Assembly (NCBI GenBank): GCA_037444625.1
Contig: JBBIMA010000022.1
Span: forward strand, 1 to 64,000
Direction: 5' to 3'
DNA length: 64,000 bases
Source of the DNA: DTHT01 sp037444625
GTDB lineage: Bacteria > Acidobacteriota > Terriglobia > Bryobacterales > Bryobacteraceae
In this document: one piece after another, positions 26,812 to 35,550 of the stretch
Layout: the number at the start of each line of letters is the position of its first letter
How positions within the stretch are numbered: the stretch's first letter is position 1
Position numbers and translations under genes: made by a program
Notes under the pieces: model-generated
The model's database searches: none
Told to the model about the DNA's origin: nothing
The model's input: only the letters and a program-made list of their open reading frames with translations

Positions 26812-27693
26812 TCACAGGCTGCGGAGGAACTCCAAGAACAGCCGGGCGCAGCGGTCCAGATTCTCCATCCCGCCGCCGCCCTCCAGCGGCGAGCACATCT
26901 CATAGGCCACCGTGCCGCTGAAGCCGCCTTCGCGCAGGGCCCCCAGGAAGGCGCGATAGTCAATGAAGCCCTCCTCGATCGGGACGGCCAGCACGTAAGG
27001 CGTCAACGGCGTGTAGTTGACCGCCCCGGGCTCGTAGCGATAGCGCGGCCGCCGCTGGTAGTTGGCGATGGTGGTGTGGGCGGTGACGGCGCCCAGGCGG
27101 CGCGCAGCGGCCAGGATGTCGGCCCCCTGCAAGGCCGGGGCCCAGGCGTCGAACAGCGCCTTGCAGTTGGGCTCGTCCACCGCCCGGATCAGATCGTAAA
27201 GGCTCTCCCAGCCGGCCGCAATGTCGTGGTGGTTCTGCACGCCGATGGTGACGCCGAAGCGCGCCGCGCGGCGGGCGCACTGTTTGACGGCCGCCACCAC
27301 CAGGTTCCACTGGGCGGCGTAAGCGGCGGCGGGATGCTCGTAGCCGGTGAAGATGCGCACCAGATCGCCGCCCAGGTCGGCGGCCAGGCGGGCCAGCTCG
27401 ACCACATACTGGATCTGGATCTCCTGGGTGGGGATGTCGGCGTGCTCCAGGTCGGCGGTGAAGTTGTTGTAAGCCGCCAGGGCGACGCGGCGCAGCCCGC
27501 GCTTCTCGATCTGCTTGCGCAGGCGGGTGCGCGCCCGGCGGTCGTAATCCAGCAGGGAAACGTGCGGGCGCTTGGCGGCCAGCAGGACGCCGTCATAGCC
27601 CAATTCGGCCGCTTTGTCCACGAACTGCTCGACGGAGAGGAAGGCCTGGCCCCAGGTGCCGGCGTAGCTGATGGAATGCAACAGGGCGTCCAT
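26812..27693 (-). CDS. Sugar phosphate isomerase/epimerase (xylose isomerase-like TIM barrel)
   Basis: 293 residues of the AP-endonuclease-2/xylose-isomerase-like fold. Metal-ligand positions appear in GVTIGVQNHHDIAAG (about residues 150-164), CKALFDAWAP, TAHTTIANY and GTVAYEMCSPLEGGG near the end. Family members isomerise or epimerise keto sugars and inositol derivatives. The gene stands alone, converges on the barrel gene, and is divergent from a PfkB kinase. A TAGAAT box is only 8 nt before its ATG. Substrate unknown. Confidence 0.8.
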   Translation of the reverse strand: MDALLHSISYAGTWGQAFLSVEQFVDKAAELGYDGVLLAAKRPHVSLLDYDRRARTRLRKQIEKRGLRRVALAAYNNFTADLEHADIPTQEIQIQYVVELARLAADLGGDLVRIFTGYEHPAAAYAAQWNLVVAAVKQCARRAARFGVTIGVQNHHDIAAGWESLYDLIRAVDEPNCKALFDAWAPALQGADILAAARRLGAVTAHTTIANYQRRPRYRYEPGAVNYTPLTPYVLAVPIEEGFIDYRAFLGALREGGFSGTVAYEMCSPLEGGGGMENLDRCARLFLEFLRSL

Positions 27694-27701
27694 GAGCGAT
27701 C

Positions 27702-27707
27702 ATTCTA
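27702..27707 (-). promoter_or_regulatory. Putative -10 box TAGAAT, near-leaderless promoter
   Basis: On the minus strand TAGAAT is followed by 8 nt and the ATG at 27693, so the mRNA would start at or within 2 nt of the start codon. No -35 match was seen. Confidence 0.4.
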
Positions 27708-27757
27708 GCGCGCGGCGGCGGGATCCAAGCGGCGCGGGTGTGCTACGCTCGGAAACG

Positions 27758-28711
27758 GTGTCCGAATTCGACGTAGTGGGCGTGGGCCTGAACGCCACCG
27801 ACACGCTGCTGGTGCTGCCGCACTTTCCCGCCTACGCCGGCAAGGCGCCCTTCCTGGAGGAGATCATGAGTCCGGGAGGCCAGGTGGCGGGCGCGTTGGT
27901 CACCTGCGCCCGGCTGGGCCTGCGGGTCAAGTACGTCGGCACGGTGGGCGACGACGAGCGGGGCCGCCTGCAACTGGAGAGCCTGCGGGCGGCGGGCATC
28001 AACATTGACCACGTGCAGGTGCGGCGGGGCTGTCCCAACCAGTCCGGCTACATCCTGATTGACCGTTCGACCGGCGAGCGGACGGTGCTCTGGCGGCGCC
28101 CGGAAGGCCTGCGGCTGGATCCCTCCGACCTCCAGCCCCCGATGATCACCTGCGCGCGCCTGCTGCACATTGACGGGCACGATACCCCGGCCGTGGAAAA
28201 GGCGGCCCGCCTGGCCCGGGCGGCGGGCATTCCGGTGACGGTGGACGTGGACACCATCTACCACGGCTTCGACCGCGTGCTGCCTCACGTGGACTATCTG
28301 ATCGCCAGCTCGGAATTCCCCGTGCAATGGACCAACGAGCGCGACCCCTTCAAGGCCCTGGAGATGATCCAGAACGAGTACGGCATGAAGGTGGCGGCCA
28401 TGACCCTGGGGCCGCACGGGGCGCTGGCCCGGGCCGAAGGGCGGTTTCTGTATTCGCCCGCCTTCGTGGTCAACTGCGTGGACACCACCGGGGCGGGCGA
28501 CGTCTTCCACGGGGCCTTCTGTTACGCCGTGTTGGAATCCATGCCCCTCGAGGAGGCGCTGGATTTCTCCAACGCCATGGCGGCCTTGAACTGCATGGCC
28601 CTGGGAGCGCGGGGAGGCATCCGCACCCTGGCTGAGGCGCGCGCTTTGATGCGCCGGGCCGAGCGGCGCGTCCACCCGGACTTCCACGTGCGGGCCAACT
28701 GCGCCGGCTGA
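27758..28711 (+). CDS. PfkB family carbohydrate kinase (ribokinase-like)
   Basis: 317 residues from the GTG at 27758. An upstream in-frame ATG at 27671 lies inside the divergent gene and adds atypical sequence. The sugar-binding motif SPGGQVAGALVTCARLGL and the C-terminal DTTGAGDVFHGAF (Asp base and anion hole) are intact. The substrate could be a hexose or hexose phosphate. The rhomboid and bshB1 genes follow within 5 nt of each other, so the kinase leads a mixed operon. Confidence 0.85.
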   Translation: MSEFDVVGVGLNATDTLLVLPHFPAYAGKAPFLEEIMSPGGQVAGALVTCARLGLRVKYVGTVGDDERGRLQLESLRAAGINIDHVQVRRGCPNQSGYILIDRSTGERTVLWRRPEGLRLDPSDLQPPMITCARLLHIDGHDTPAVEKAARLARAAGIPVTVDVDTIYHGFDRVLPHVDYLIASSEFPVQWTNERDPFKALEMIQNEYGMKVAAMTLGPHGALARAEGRFLYSPAFVVNCVDTTGAGDVFHGAFCYAVLESMPLEEALDFSNAMAALNCMALGARGGIRTLAEARALMRRAERRVHPDFHVRANCAG

Positions 28712-28712
28712 C

Positions 28713-29381
28713 ATGATCCCCCTGCGCGATTCCCAGCCCAGTTACTCGCCGCCCGTGATCACCTTCCTGATCATCGCGGCCAATGCGGCGGCCTTCCTTT
28801 ACGAGCTCTCGCTGGACCGGTTTTCCCTCAATTACTTCCTGGCCGCCCACGGCGTGGTGCCGGCGCGCCTGGAGGCGGCCTCCCTGCTGACTTCGATGTT
28901 CCTGCACGGCGGCTGGCTGCATTTCCTGGGCAACATGTGGTTCCTGTGGATCTACGGGGACAACGTCGAGGACATCCTGGGACGCGCCAAGTTCCTGGCC
29001 TTCTACCTGCTGTGCGGGGTGGCGGCGGGCCTGGCGCACGTGGCCGCCAACCCCGATTCGCGCGTTCCGGCCATCGGGGCCAGCGGGGCCATCGCGGGCG
29101 TCATGGGCGCCTATCTGATCAAGTTCCCGCATTCCCGCATTCTGACGCTGGTGCCGGTGTTCTTCTTTTTGACCACCATCGAGGTACCGGCCGTCTTGAT
29201 TCTGGGTTACTGGTTCCTGATCCAATTCTTCAGCGGCGTGGGCTCGATCGGTTACTCGCATCTGAGCCAGGGCGGCGTGGCCTGGTTCGCCCACGTGGGC
29301 GGCTTCCTGGCCGGCATGCTGCTGATCAATCTGATGCGCCCCCGGCCGCCGCACCGCCGGCGGCGCGATCTGTACTGGTGA
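28713..29381 (+). CDS. Rhomboid family intramembrane serine protease
   Basis: 222 residues with about seven membrane segments. The catalytic dyad is intact: S124 in GASGAIAG and H194 in FAHVGGFLAG. HGGWLHFLGNMWFLWIYGDN (about 65-84) supplies the oxyanion asparagine. It cleaves membrane protein substrates within the bilayer. It sits between a PfkB kinase (1-nt gap) and bshB1 (4-nt gap). Its substrate is unknown. Confidence 0.92.
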   Translation: MIPLRDSQPSYSPPVITFLIIAANAAAFLYELSLDRFSLNYFLAAHGVVPARLEAASLLTSMFLHGGWLHFLGNMWFLWIYGDNVEDILGRAKFLAFYLLCGVAAGLAHVAANPDSRVPAIGASGAIAGVMGAYLIKFPHSRILTLVPVFFFLTTIEVPAVLILGYWFLIQFFSGVGSIGYSHLSQGGVAWFAHVGGFLAGMLLINLMRPRPPHRRRRDLYW

Positions 29382-29385
29382 GGCC

Positions 29386-30111
29386 ATGAGCGCGCCCGGC
29401 CCCGAGCTGGATTTGCTCGCCATCGCCGCCCACCCGGACGACGTCGAGCAGACCTGCGGCGGCACGCTGATCCGCATGGCGGAAATGGGGTACCGCACCG
29501 GGGCGCTCGAGCTGACGGCGGGCGAGATGGGCACCCGGGGCGATCCGGCCGAGCGGCTGCGCGAGGCCGAAACGGCCGCCCGCCTGATGGGCCTGAGCTG
29601 GCGGGGCAACCTGGGCCTGCCCGACGCGCGCCTGGAAAACAGCGAGGAGGCCAGGCACAAGCTGGCGGCCGAGATCCGGCGGCTCCGTCCGCGCGTGGTC
29701 ATCCTGCCTTACTGGCAGGGGCGGCATCCCGATCATTACCGAGCCTCCCAGCTCGGCTACGAGGCCTGCTTCCTGGCCGGGCTGCGCAAACTGGCGGCCG
29801 AGGGCGCGCCCCACCGGCCCTTCAAAATCCTCTACGCCTCGCTCTACGCTCCCGTGACGCCTTCCTTCGTGGTGGACATCAGCGGGCAGTTCGAGCGCCG
29901 CATGCAGGCCCTATTGGCTTACCAATCGCAGTACTCCCCGGGCGGAGAGGCGGCCGATCTGTTTCCCGCTCCCCAGGAAATCCGCGAGCGCCTGGCGGCG
30001 GTGGCCCGCTTTTACGGGAACCTGATCGGGGTGCGCTACGGCGAGCCTTTCGTCGTCAAGGAGACGCTCCGGGTGGACGACGTGGTGGCGCTGGAAGTGC
30101 GCAGCTTCTGA
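29386..30111 (+). CDS. bshB1: Bacillithiol biosynthesis deacetylase BshB1
   Basis: 241 residues of the PIG-L/LmbE-type zinc deacetylase family. The zinc motif AAHPDDVEQTCGGTL is near the N-terminus and GRHPDHYRASQLGY is mid-protein. The BshB1-typical TAGEMGTRGDPAERLREAE segment and the C-terminal KETLRVDDVVAL match BshB1 closely. It removes the acetyl group from GlcNAc-malate to give glucosamine-malate, the precursor of bacillithiol. The other genes of the pathway, bshA and bshC, are not in this window. Confidence 0.9.
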   Translation: MSAPGPELDLLAIAAHPDDVEQTCGGTLIRMAEMGYRTGALELTAGEMGTRGDPAERLREAETAARLMGLSWRGNLGLPDARLENSEEARHKLAAEIRRLRPRVVILPYWQGRHPDHYRASQLGYEACFLAGLRKLAAEGAPHRPFKILYASLYAPVTPSFVVDISGQFERRMQALLAYQSQYSPGGEAADLFPAPQEIRERLAAVARFYGNLIGVRYGEPFVVKETLRVDDVVALEVRSF

Positions 30112-30158
30112 CGGGCCGCCGCTGCGGCCGGCGGGCGGCGCGGGTTATCTTGGGTTGG

Positions 30159-31205
30159 ATGGAGCCGACCGAGCGGGGCAGTCTGACGCGGGCCGAAATT
30201 TACCAGCAGCCGGAGACCTGGCCGGAGACCTTCGCGCGCGTGCGCCGCGCGGGCCTGGGCCGGCTGCCGGCGCCGGTGCTGACCGGGGCGGGCAGCTCGG
30301 CCTACGCCGCCCAGGCGGTGGAGGCGGGTTGGCCCGGCGCGCGGGCGGTGCCCTCGACCGAGCTGTTCCTGGAGTTCCGCCGGTATCTGAGCGAGGAGGG
30401 CCTGGTGGTGTCCCTGGCCCGCTCGGGCGACAGCCCGGAGAGCCTGGCGGTGGTGGAGAAGATCCGGCGGGCTTTGCCCCGGGTGCGCCACATCGCGCTG
30501 ACGGCCAATCCCGAGGGACGGCTGGCGCGGGCGCCGGACGTGGAGGCCATCCTGCTGGATCCGCGCAGCAACGACCGCAGCCTGGCGATGACCAGCTCGT
30601 TCACCAACCTGGTGGTGGCCGGGCTGGCGCTGGCGCGTCCGGAGGAGGTCGAGCAGGCGCTGCCCGTGCTGGCGGCCGCCGTGCGGGAGGCGCTGCCCGA
30701 GCTGGACCGGGAGGCGAAGCGGCTGGCCGAAGCGCCCCCGGCGCGCGCCGCAGCCCTGGCTTCGCCCGCCCTGATGGGAGCGGCGCGGGAGGCCTGCCTG
30801 AAAATCCTGGAGATGACGGCCGGGCGGACGGCGGTGCTGGCGGAGACGTATCTGGGGTTGCGGCACGGGCCGATGAGCTTCCTGGAGGAGGAAACATTAG
30901 TTCTGTGTTTTGTTTCATCCGACCCCGCCCTCCGCCCCTACGAACTCGACCTCGTCCGCGAGCTCCGCGCCAAGCGGCTGGGCCGGCTGATCGCCCTCGG
31001 CCGCGCCCCCTCGGAACTCTTTCATCGCACTTTCGCCGGCCCGGCTTCCGATCTGCCCGACTGGCTGCGCACCCCGGCCGAGATCGTCTTCCCCCAGTTG
31101 CTCGCCTGGCATCTGAGCCTGCGCCTGGGCCTGGATCCCGATAACCCCAGCCCGGCGCGCGTCATCAGCCGGGTGGTCCAAGGAGTGCGCATTTATGAGG
31201 ACTGA
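30159..31205 (+). CDS. SIS-domain sugar isomerase, AgaS-like
   Basis: 348 residues from the ATG at 30159; a TTG at 30150 is less likely. Two SIS domains are present: TGAGSSAYAAQAVEAG and SLARSGDSPESL in the first, and LRHGPMSFLEEETLVLCF in the second. AgaS-type proteins deaminate or isomerise amino-sugar phosphates such as galactosamine-6-phosphate to tagatose-6-phosphate. The PfkB kinase (overlapping by 11 nt) and a PPi-phosphofructokinase downstream fit a ketohexose-phosphate route into glycolysis. Confidence 0.85.
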   Translation: MEPTERGSLTRAEIYQQPETWPETFARVRRAGLGRLPAPVLTGAGSSAYAAQAVEAGWPGARAVPSTELFLEFRRYLSEEGLVVSLARSGDSPESLAVVEKIRRALPRVRHIALTANPEGRLARAPDVEAILLDPRSNDRSLAMTSSFTNLVVAGLALARPEEVEQALPVLAAAVREALPELDREAKRLAEAPPARAAALASPALMGAAREACLKILEMTAGRTAVLAETYLGLRHGPMSFLEEETLVLCFVSSDPALRPYELDLVRELRAKRLGRLIALGRAPSELFHRTFAGPASDLPDWLRTPAEIVFPQLLAWHLSLRLGLDPDNPSPARVISRVVQGVRIYED

Positions 31206-32097
31206 GAGCCGGCCGCTGGACGCCATCGTGGCCGGGGACGTCAACGCCGATCTGATCCTGCGCGAGGTCCCGCCCCTCGGCTTGGACCAGGAAAAACTGG
31301 CGCGGGACATGGAGCTGACGCTGGGCGGCTCCAGCGCCATCACAGCCTACAACCTGGCGCGGCTCGGGGCGCGGGTGGGCTTCATAGGCGTGGTGGGCGA
31401 GGACTGGCTGGGGCGGATGCTGGCCGCGCGGCTCGAGCAAGCGGGCGTGGACCTCAGCGGGCTGCGGCGGGCGGCGGGCTGGAAGACCGGAATCACCGTC
31501 TGGCAGACGCGGGGGCGGCGGCGCGCCGGCGCCACCTACCCGGGGACCATCCCCCGCCTGCGCGCCTCCCAGGTCCGCTCGGAGCACTTGCGGCGAGCGC
31601 GCCATCTGCATGTGGGCGCCTACTTCCTGCTGGAGGGGTTGCACGCCGGACTGGCGGCGTTGTTCCGCCGGGCGCGGCGCCTGGGCCTGACCACTTCGCT
31701 CGATTGCAACTACGACCCGGCCGAGCGCTGGGATTCGGGCCTGCGGGAGGCGCTGGCGGTGACCGACATCTTCCTGCCCAACGAAGAGGAGGCGCGCCGC
31801 ATCAGCCGGCGGCCGCGGGTCGAAGCGGCCGCCCGGGAGCTGGGGCGGCTGGCGCGCATCGTGGTGGTGAAACGGGGAGCGCGCGGCGCGCTGGTCTTCA
31901 GCCAGGGACGGCTCTGGCGCGTGCCCGCGGTGCGCGTGCGCGCGGTCGAGACCACCGGAGCGGGCGACAGCTTCAACGCCGGTTTCCTGGCGGCGTTCCT
32001 GCGCGGAGCGCCGCTGGAGGAGTGCGCCCGGGCCGGAGCCCAAGCCGGGGCGCGCGCGGTGACGCGCAGCGGAGGCATCGGAGCGTTCCAGGAGTAG
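31195..32097 (+). CDS. PfkB family kinase, probably of a ketohexose (phosphate)
   Basis: 300 residues. LTLGGSSAITAYNLARLG is the sugar-binding motif, LGLTTSLDCNYDPAERWDSG resembles the pattern of 2-keto-sugar and tagatose kinases, and TTGAGDSFNAGFLAAF holds the catalytic Asp and anion hole. It overlaps the SIS gene by 11 nt and ends 7 nt before the PPi-phosphofructokinase gene. With AgaS upstream, tagatose-6-phosphate kinase is a plausible role, but fructose-type substrates are not excluded. Confidence 0.82.
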   Translation: MRTESRPLDAIVAGDVNADLILREVPPLGLDQEKLARDMELTLGGSSAITAYNLARLGARVGFIGVVGEDWLGRMLAARLEQAGVDLSGLRRAAGWKTGITVWQTRGRRRAGATYPGTIPRLRASQVRSEHLRRARHLHVGAYFLLEGLHAGLAALFRRARRLGLTTSLDCNYDPAERWDSGLREALAVTDIFLPNEEEARRISRRPRVEAAARELGRLARIVVVKRGARGALVFSQGRLWRVPAVRVRAVETTGAGDSFNAGFLAAFLRGAPLEECARAGAQAGARAVTRSGGIGAFQE

Positions 32098-32104
32098 GCA
32101 CGGC

Positions 32105-33307
32105 ATGCAGAAATTGACGGGAACGGCGGTGGTGGCGCACGGCGGCGGCCCCACCGCCGTGATCAACGCCAGCCTGGCGGGGCTGATCGAACAGCGCCGC
32201 CGGCACGCGCAGATCACGGCCCTTTACGGGGCCCGCCACGGTATTCTGGGCGTGCTCCGGGAGGATTTCATTGACCTGGACCGGCAGCCCGCCGAGCTGG
32301 TCGAGCAGATCGGCCGGACGCCGGGCTCGGCCCTGGGCTCCTGCCGCCACAAGGTGCGGGAAGACGACTACGGGCGCATTCTCGAGGTGTTCCGCGCCTA
32401 CCGAGTCCGCTACTTCTTCTACAACGGCGGCAACGACTCGATGGATACCGCCTGGCGAGTGGCGGAGCTGGCGCAGCGGGAGGGCTACGAGCTGCGGGTG
32501 ATCGGCATCCCCAAGACGATTGACAACGACCTGGCCGAGACCGACCACTGCCCGGGCTACGGCTCGGCCGCCCTGTTTTACGCCTGCGCGCTGCGCGACA
32601 TCGGAGCCGACCTGCGGGAGCTGCCGGGACGGGTCACGGTGGTCGAGGTGATGGGGCGGGACGCGGGCTGGCTGACGGCCGCCACGGCCCTGGCGCGCCG
32701 GGAGGCGGACGACCCGCCTCAGTTGATCTACCTGCCGGAGCGCCCCATCAGCGCCGAGAAGCTGCTGGCCGACGTGGAGGCGGTCTACGCCCGGCTGGGC
32801 TACGCCGTCGTGGCGGTCTGCGAGGGCCAGCGAGACGAAAAGGGCGAACCGTTCGGCGCCGACATGATTGCGGCCGACGGCTTCGCTCACCAGTTGGCGG
32901 GCAACCTGGCGCATTCCCTGGCGCAACTGATCGCGCGGCGGCTCAAGCTGCGGGCCCGGAGCGAGAAGCCGGGGCTGCTGGGACGCAGCAGCGCGGCCTT
33001 CGTCTCGCCGACCGACCGTGCGGAGGCGCGCCTGTGCGGGCAGGCGGCCCTGGAGGCGGCCCTCGAGGGCCAGAGCGGGCGGATGGTCACCCTGGCGCGC
33101 GAGCCCGGGCAGCCATATCGCGTGCGCACCGGGCTGGTCGAGCTCGAGCGGGTGGCCAACGTCGAGCGGCGCTTTCCGGCCGAGTGGATCCACCCGGAGG
33201 GCAACGACGTGCTGGCGCCCTTCCTGGACTACGTGCGGCCGCTGGCGGGAGAAGTGGCGCCCCGGCCGCGCTTCGAGCCCGCCCCGGCCCCCCGGCCGGC
33301 CGGCTGA
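32105..33307 (+). CDS. pfp: Pyrophosphate-dependent 6-phosphofructokinase
   Basis: 400 residues. HGGGPTAVINASL is the phosphate-donor loop. YNGGNDSMDTA replaces the ATP-type GGDGS, and PKTIDNDL has the lysine typical of PPi-using enzymes. MGRDAGWLTA and EGQRDEKGEPF complete the fructose-6-phosphate site. The GGND form is known in PPi-type enzymes such as those of Thermotoga. It reversibly makes fructose-1,6-bisphosphate. As the last gene of the SIS-PfkB-PFK operon, it joins amino-sugar or tagatose input to glycolysis or gluconeogenesis. The last 20 residues are proline/alanine rich. Confidence 0.88.
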   Translation: MQKLTGTAVVAHGGGPTAVINASLAGLIEQRRRHAQITALYGARHGILGVLREDFIDLDRQPAELVEQIGRTPGSALGSCRHKVREDDYGRILEVFRAYRVRYFFYNGGNDSMDTAWRVAELAQREGYELRVIGIPKTIDNDLAETDHCPGYGSAALFYACALRDIGADLRELPGRVTVVEVMGRDAGWLTAATALARREADDPPQLIYLPERPISAEKLLADVEAVYARLGYAVVAVCEGQRDEKGEPFGADMIAADGFAHQLAGNLAHSLAQLIARRLKLRARSEKPGLLGRSSAAFVSPTDRAEARLCGQAALEAALEGQSGRMVTLAREPGQPYRVRTGLVELERVANVERRFPAEWIHPEGNDVLAPFLDYVRPLAGEVAPRPRFEPAPAPRPAG

Positions 33308-33320
33308 GTCCTGCGCCGGT

Positions 33321-34283
33321 TCAGTCGGCGACCTGGTAAGGCTCTTCGATCACGAAGGCGCGCTTGCGGCCCGTGGTGGCGATGAAGCCGCGGAACTTGG
33401 GCCTGCCGTTGATCAGGATGTTGACCGGCTTTTCCAGCGGGTAGTCCAAGGCCAGGATATCGCCCTGCTCCAGGGCGAGCAGAGCCTCCACCGGCAGGAC
33501 CGGCCCCTGTAGGCGGGCGTCCAGGCGGAAGGTGGCGGGCTTGATGAGCCGCAGGATGCGCGCCTGTTCCTGCGGCGTGGATTCGGCCCGCCGCACCGAC
33601 CATTGCTGGTCGAATTTCTGGCGCAGCATCTTGACGATGATCGAGGGCATGCCGATGTTCATCATGCCCGCGTTCTCGGCCATGCGGATCTCCAGGCCGA
33701 TGGCCAGCACGGCTTCGTTGGGCGCCATGATCTGAAGCAACTGCGGCTCGGTCTCGCGGCCCTCGATCGTGAAATCAATCGTGGTGACCGGGGCCCAAGC
33801 CTGCTTGAGGTCGTGCAGGATGATGCGGTAGAGGCCGTCCAGAATGCTTTGCTCGATGTCGGTGACTTCGCGGTTGATCTTGGCGCCGCTGCGCCCGGTG
33901 CCGCCCAGCAGCATCTCCAGGATGGGGAAGACCAGGGAGGGATTCAGCTCGAGCACCGCGTTGCCGTCGTAAGGCCGCATGGCGAGCGAGACCAGGCAGC
34001 TCGGCGAGGGCAGGCACTGGGAGAACTCGGCGAAGGAGAGCTGCTCGACCGAGACCAGGTTGACCACGACGTAGGCGCGCAGGTAGGCCGAGAGGCTGGA
34101 GGCGAGGTTGCGGGCGAAGTTTTCGTGCAGCAGGTGGATGGCGCGGAGCTGGTCCTTGGCGATGCGGTCGGGGCGGCGAAAGTCGTAGGGGATGGCTTTC
34201 TTGGAAGGGTCTTCGGCGCGGGCCTTTTCGGTCAGGGTGCGGAAGACGCTGTCAATTTCCTCCTGCGAGAGCAGCCGATCCAC
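33321..34283 (-). CDS. fliM: Flagellar motor switch protein FliM
   Basis: 320 residues from a GTG start, the normal FliM length. The N-terminal CheY-P binding motif LLSQEEIDSVF is intact. The middle CheC-like domain has LRAIHLLHENFARNLASSLSAY, and the C-terminal SpoA domain ends VIEEPYQVAD. It forms the flagellar C-ring with FliG and FliN and sets rotation direction. No other flagellar gene is recognised in the window, so it is an isolated copy. It converges on the phosphofructokinase gene with a 13-nt gap. Confidence 0.93.
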   Translation of the reverse strand: MDRLLSQEEIDSVFRTLTEKARAEDPSKKAIPYDFRRPDRIAKDQLRAIHLLHENFARNLASSLSAYLRAYVVVNLVSVEQLSFAEFSQCLPSPSCLVSLAMRPYDGNAVLELNPSLVFPILEMLLGGTGRSGAKINREVTDIEQSILDGLYRIILHDLKQAWAPVTTIDFTIEGRETEPQLLQIMAPNEAVLAIGLEIRMAENAGMMNIGMPSIIVKMLRQKFDQQWSVRRAESTPQEQARILRLIKPATFRLDARLQGPVLPVEALLALEQGDILALDYPLEKPVNILINGRPKFRGFIATTGRKRAFVIEEPYQVAD

Positions 34284-34458
34284 GGGCAGAGTTCTCCGCT
34301 AGGGGGAATCGGCCGGGCGGGCGCGCGGCTTTAGGACCGCCCCCTCAGACCCAGTGACAGCCCAGGGCCGATTTTATCCCGCGCGCGCTCTGCAAGCTGC
34401 GCGGCCGAGGACCTCTCCTCTCAGGGCGGGGCGGGCATAGCTGGAGTCGGAGGTTAAC

Positions 34459-34962
34459 GTGCCTGCATTACCTTACCCGAAGTACTCCTTGAGCCATCTC
34501 TTCCTGTTCCCCTACTATCAGACCCGCGAGGATTACCGGCGGGCGGTGGGGCAGGATCCGCCCGAGTGGGATCCCAACCGCCCTCCCAAGTACTGGTTCG
34601 ACCCTAACGCCCGGCAGAGCGCTCGGCGCAACGTAGTCTACGACCTGGTGCTGGCCACCGCCGAGAACGGCAGTCCCCTGATCGGGCCGGACGGCAAGCC
34701 CATGCTGGACTTGCTGGTGCTGAGCAAGGAGGAAGCCGCCACGGTGAACATTCCGCGCAAGGACGTCAGCAACGTGCCTGGGGCGGACCGCCCCGAAGTC
34801 CCCTGCCCGCTGCGGCCGCTGGAGCCGGACGAGGAGCTGTTCTTTGATTTCGGCGGCGTGGTGGCGGTGAAGAACCGCGCGCTCTACGGGCAACTGGAAG
34901 TCGGCTTCAACGCCGAGGATCGCGCCTTGCTGCGGGCGATCGCCCAAAAGCTGGGGATCTAA
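34459..34962 (+). CDS. Conserved hypothetical protein, 167 residues
   Basis: Starts with GTG and has the ribosome binding site GGAGG about 5 nt upstream. The sequence is rich in Pro, Tyr and acidic residues (YSLSHLFLFPYYQTREDYRRA, WDPNRPPKYWFDPNARQS) with no signal peptide, membrane helix or recognised motif. The last third (LEPDEELFFDFGGVVAVKNRAL) looks globular. It is divergent from fliM and overlaps the next minus-strand gene tail-to-tail by 4 nt. I do not recognise the family. Confidence 0.65.
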   Translation: MPALPYPKYSLSHLFLFPYYQTREDYRRAVGQDPPEWDPNRPPKYWFDPNARQSARRNVVYDLVLATAENGSPLIGPDGKPMLDLLVLSKEEAATVNIPRKDVSNVPGADRPEVPCPLRPLEPDEELFFDFGGVVAVKNRALYGQLEVGFNAEDRALLRAIAQKLGI

Positions 34963-35498
34963 CCGGAAACCTGGCTCGCCAGCAAGCGCTGCATCTCGAC
35001 CACGGTGACCTGCGGGTTGCGCAGCATGAGCTCGACCCCGTAGCTCTCGCGCAACCCGTTGCCGAACTCGGCCGTGATCACGTGGTTCAGGTAGGAGCCG
35101 CCGGGATAGCCGACCACCTCGCGCGACTCGGTGAGCGAGAAGCGGTCGGGATCCAGTCCCGCGGCCTGGAGAGCGCTCCTGAGGACCTCAACCGGGTTCG
35201 CGGGACCGGGCTCCGGCGAGGAGGCGGCCGCGGCCGGGGCGGCGGCGGGCGAGGAAGGCGCGGCCGCGGCCGGCTCCGTGAAGCTGACGATAATTTGCCG
35301 CGCGCCACCGGAACCCTCGGCCGAGCTGAGGCGGATCTGATCGGGCCGCAGACCGGCCCCCGCCAGCGAGTCGCGGATGGCCGAGAGCAGTTGCTCCTGG
35401 AAGGCGTTGGATTGACTGTCGCTTGCCGGGCGGGCGAGCGTCTCCAAAAAGGCGGCCGGCGAGCCGGCGCCGCGAGCGGCATTCACGGTGATGGCCAT
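34959..35498 (-). CDS. Hypothetical protein with Ala/Pro-rich linker
   Basis: 179 residues from the ATG at 35498, preceded by a GGAGA site; a longer frame from 35531 is less likely. An N-terminal helix-rich part (QSNAFQEQLLSAIRDSLAGAG) is joined through a low-complexity Ala/Pro/Ser linker (about residues 78-105) to a C-terminal domain with VGYPGGSYLNHVITAEFGNGLRE-type strands. There is no signal peptide. It lies near fliM, but I see no flagellar motif. Family not recognised. Confidence 0.6.
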   Translation of the reverse strand: MAITVNAARGAGSPAAFLETLARPASDSQSNAFQEQLLSAIRDSLAGAGLRPDQIRLSSAEGSGGARQIIVSFTEPAAAAPSSPAAAPAAAASSPEPGPANPVEVLRSALQAAGLDPDRFSLTESREVVGYPGGSYLNHVITAEFGNGLRESYGVELMLRNPQVTVVEMQRLLASQVSG

Positions 35499-35550
35499 GG
35501 CGGATACGGTCTCCGCCCTGGGGGAAAGCAATCCGAGCTCCCAACCGAGC

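Noticed and set aside
32400..32450. GGND in place of GGDD in the phosphofructokinase as a novel active site
   Set aside because: GGND is an established variant among PPi-dependent enzymes, for example the Thermotoga type.
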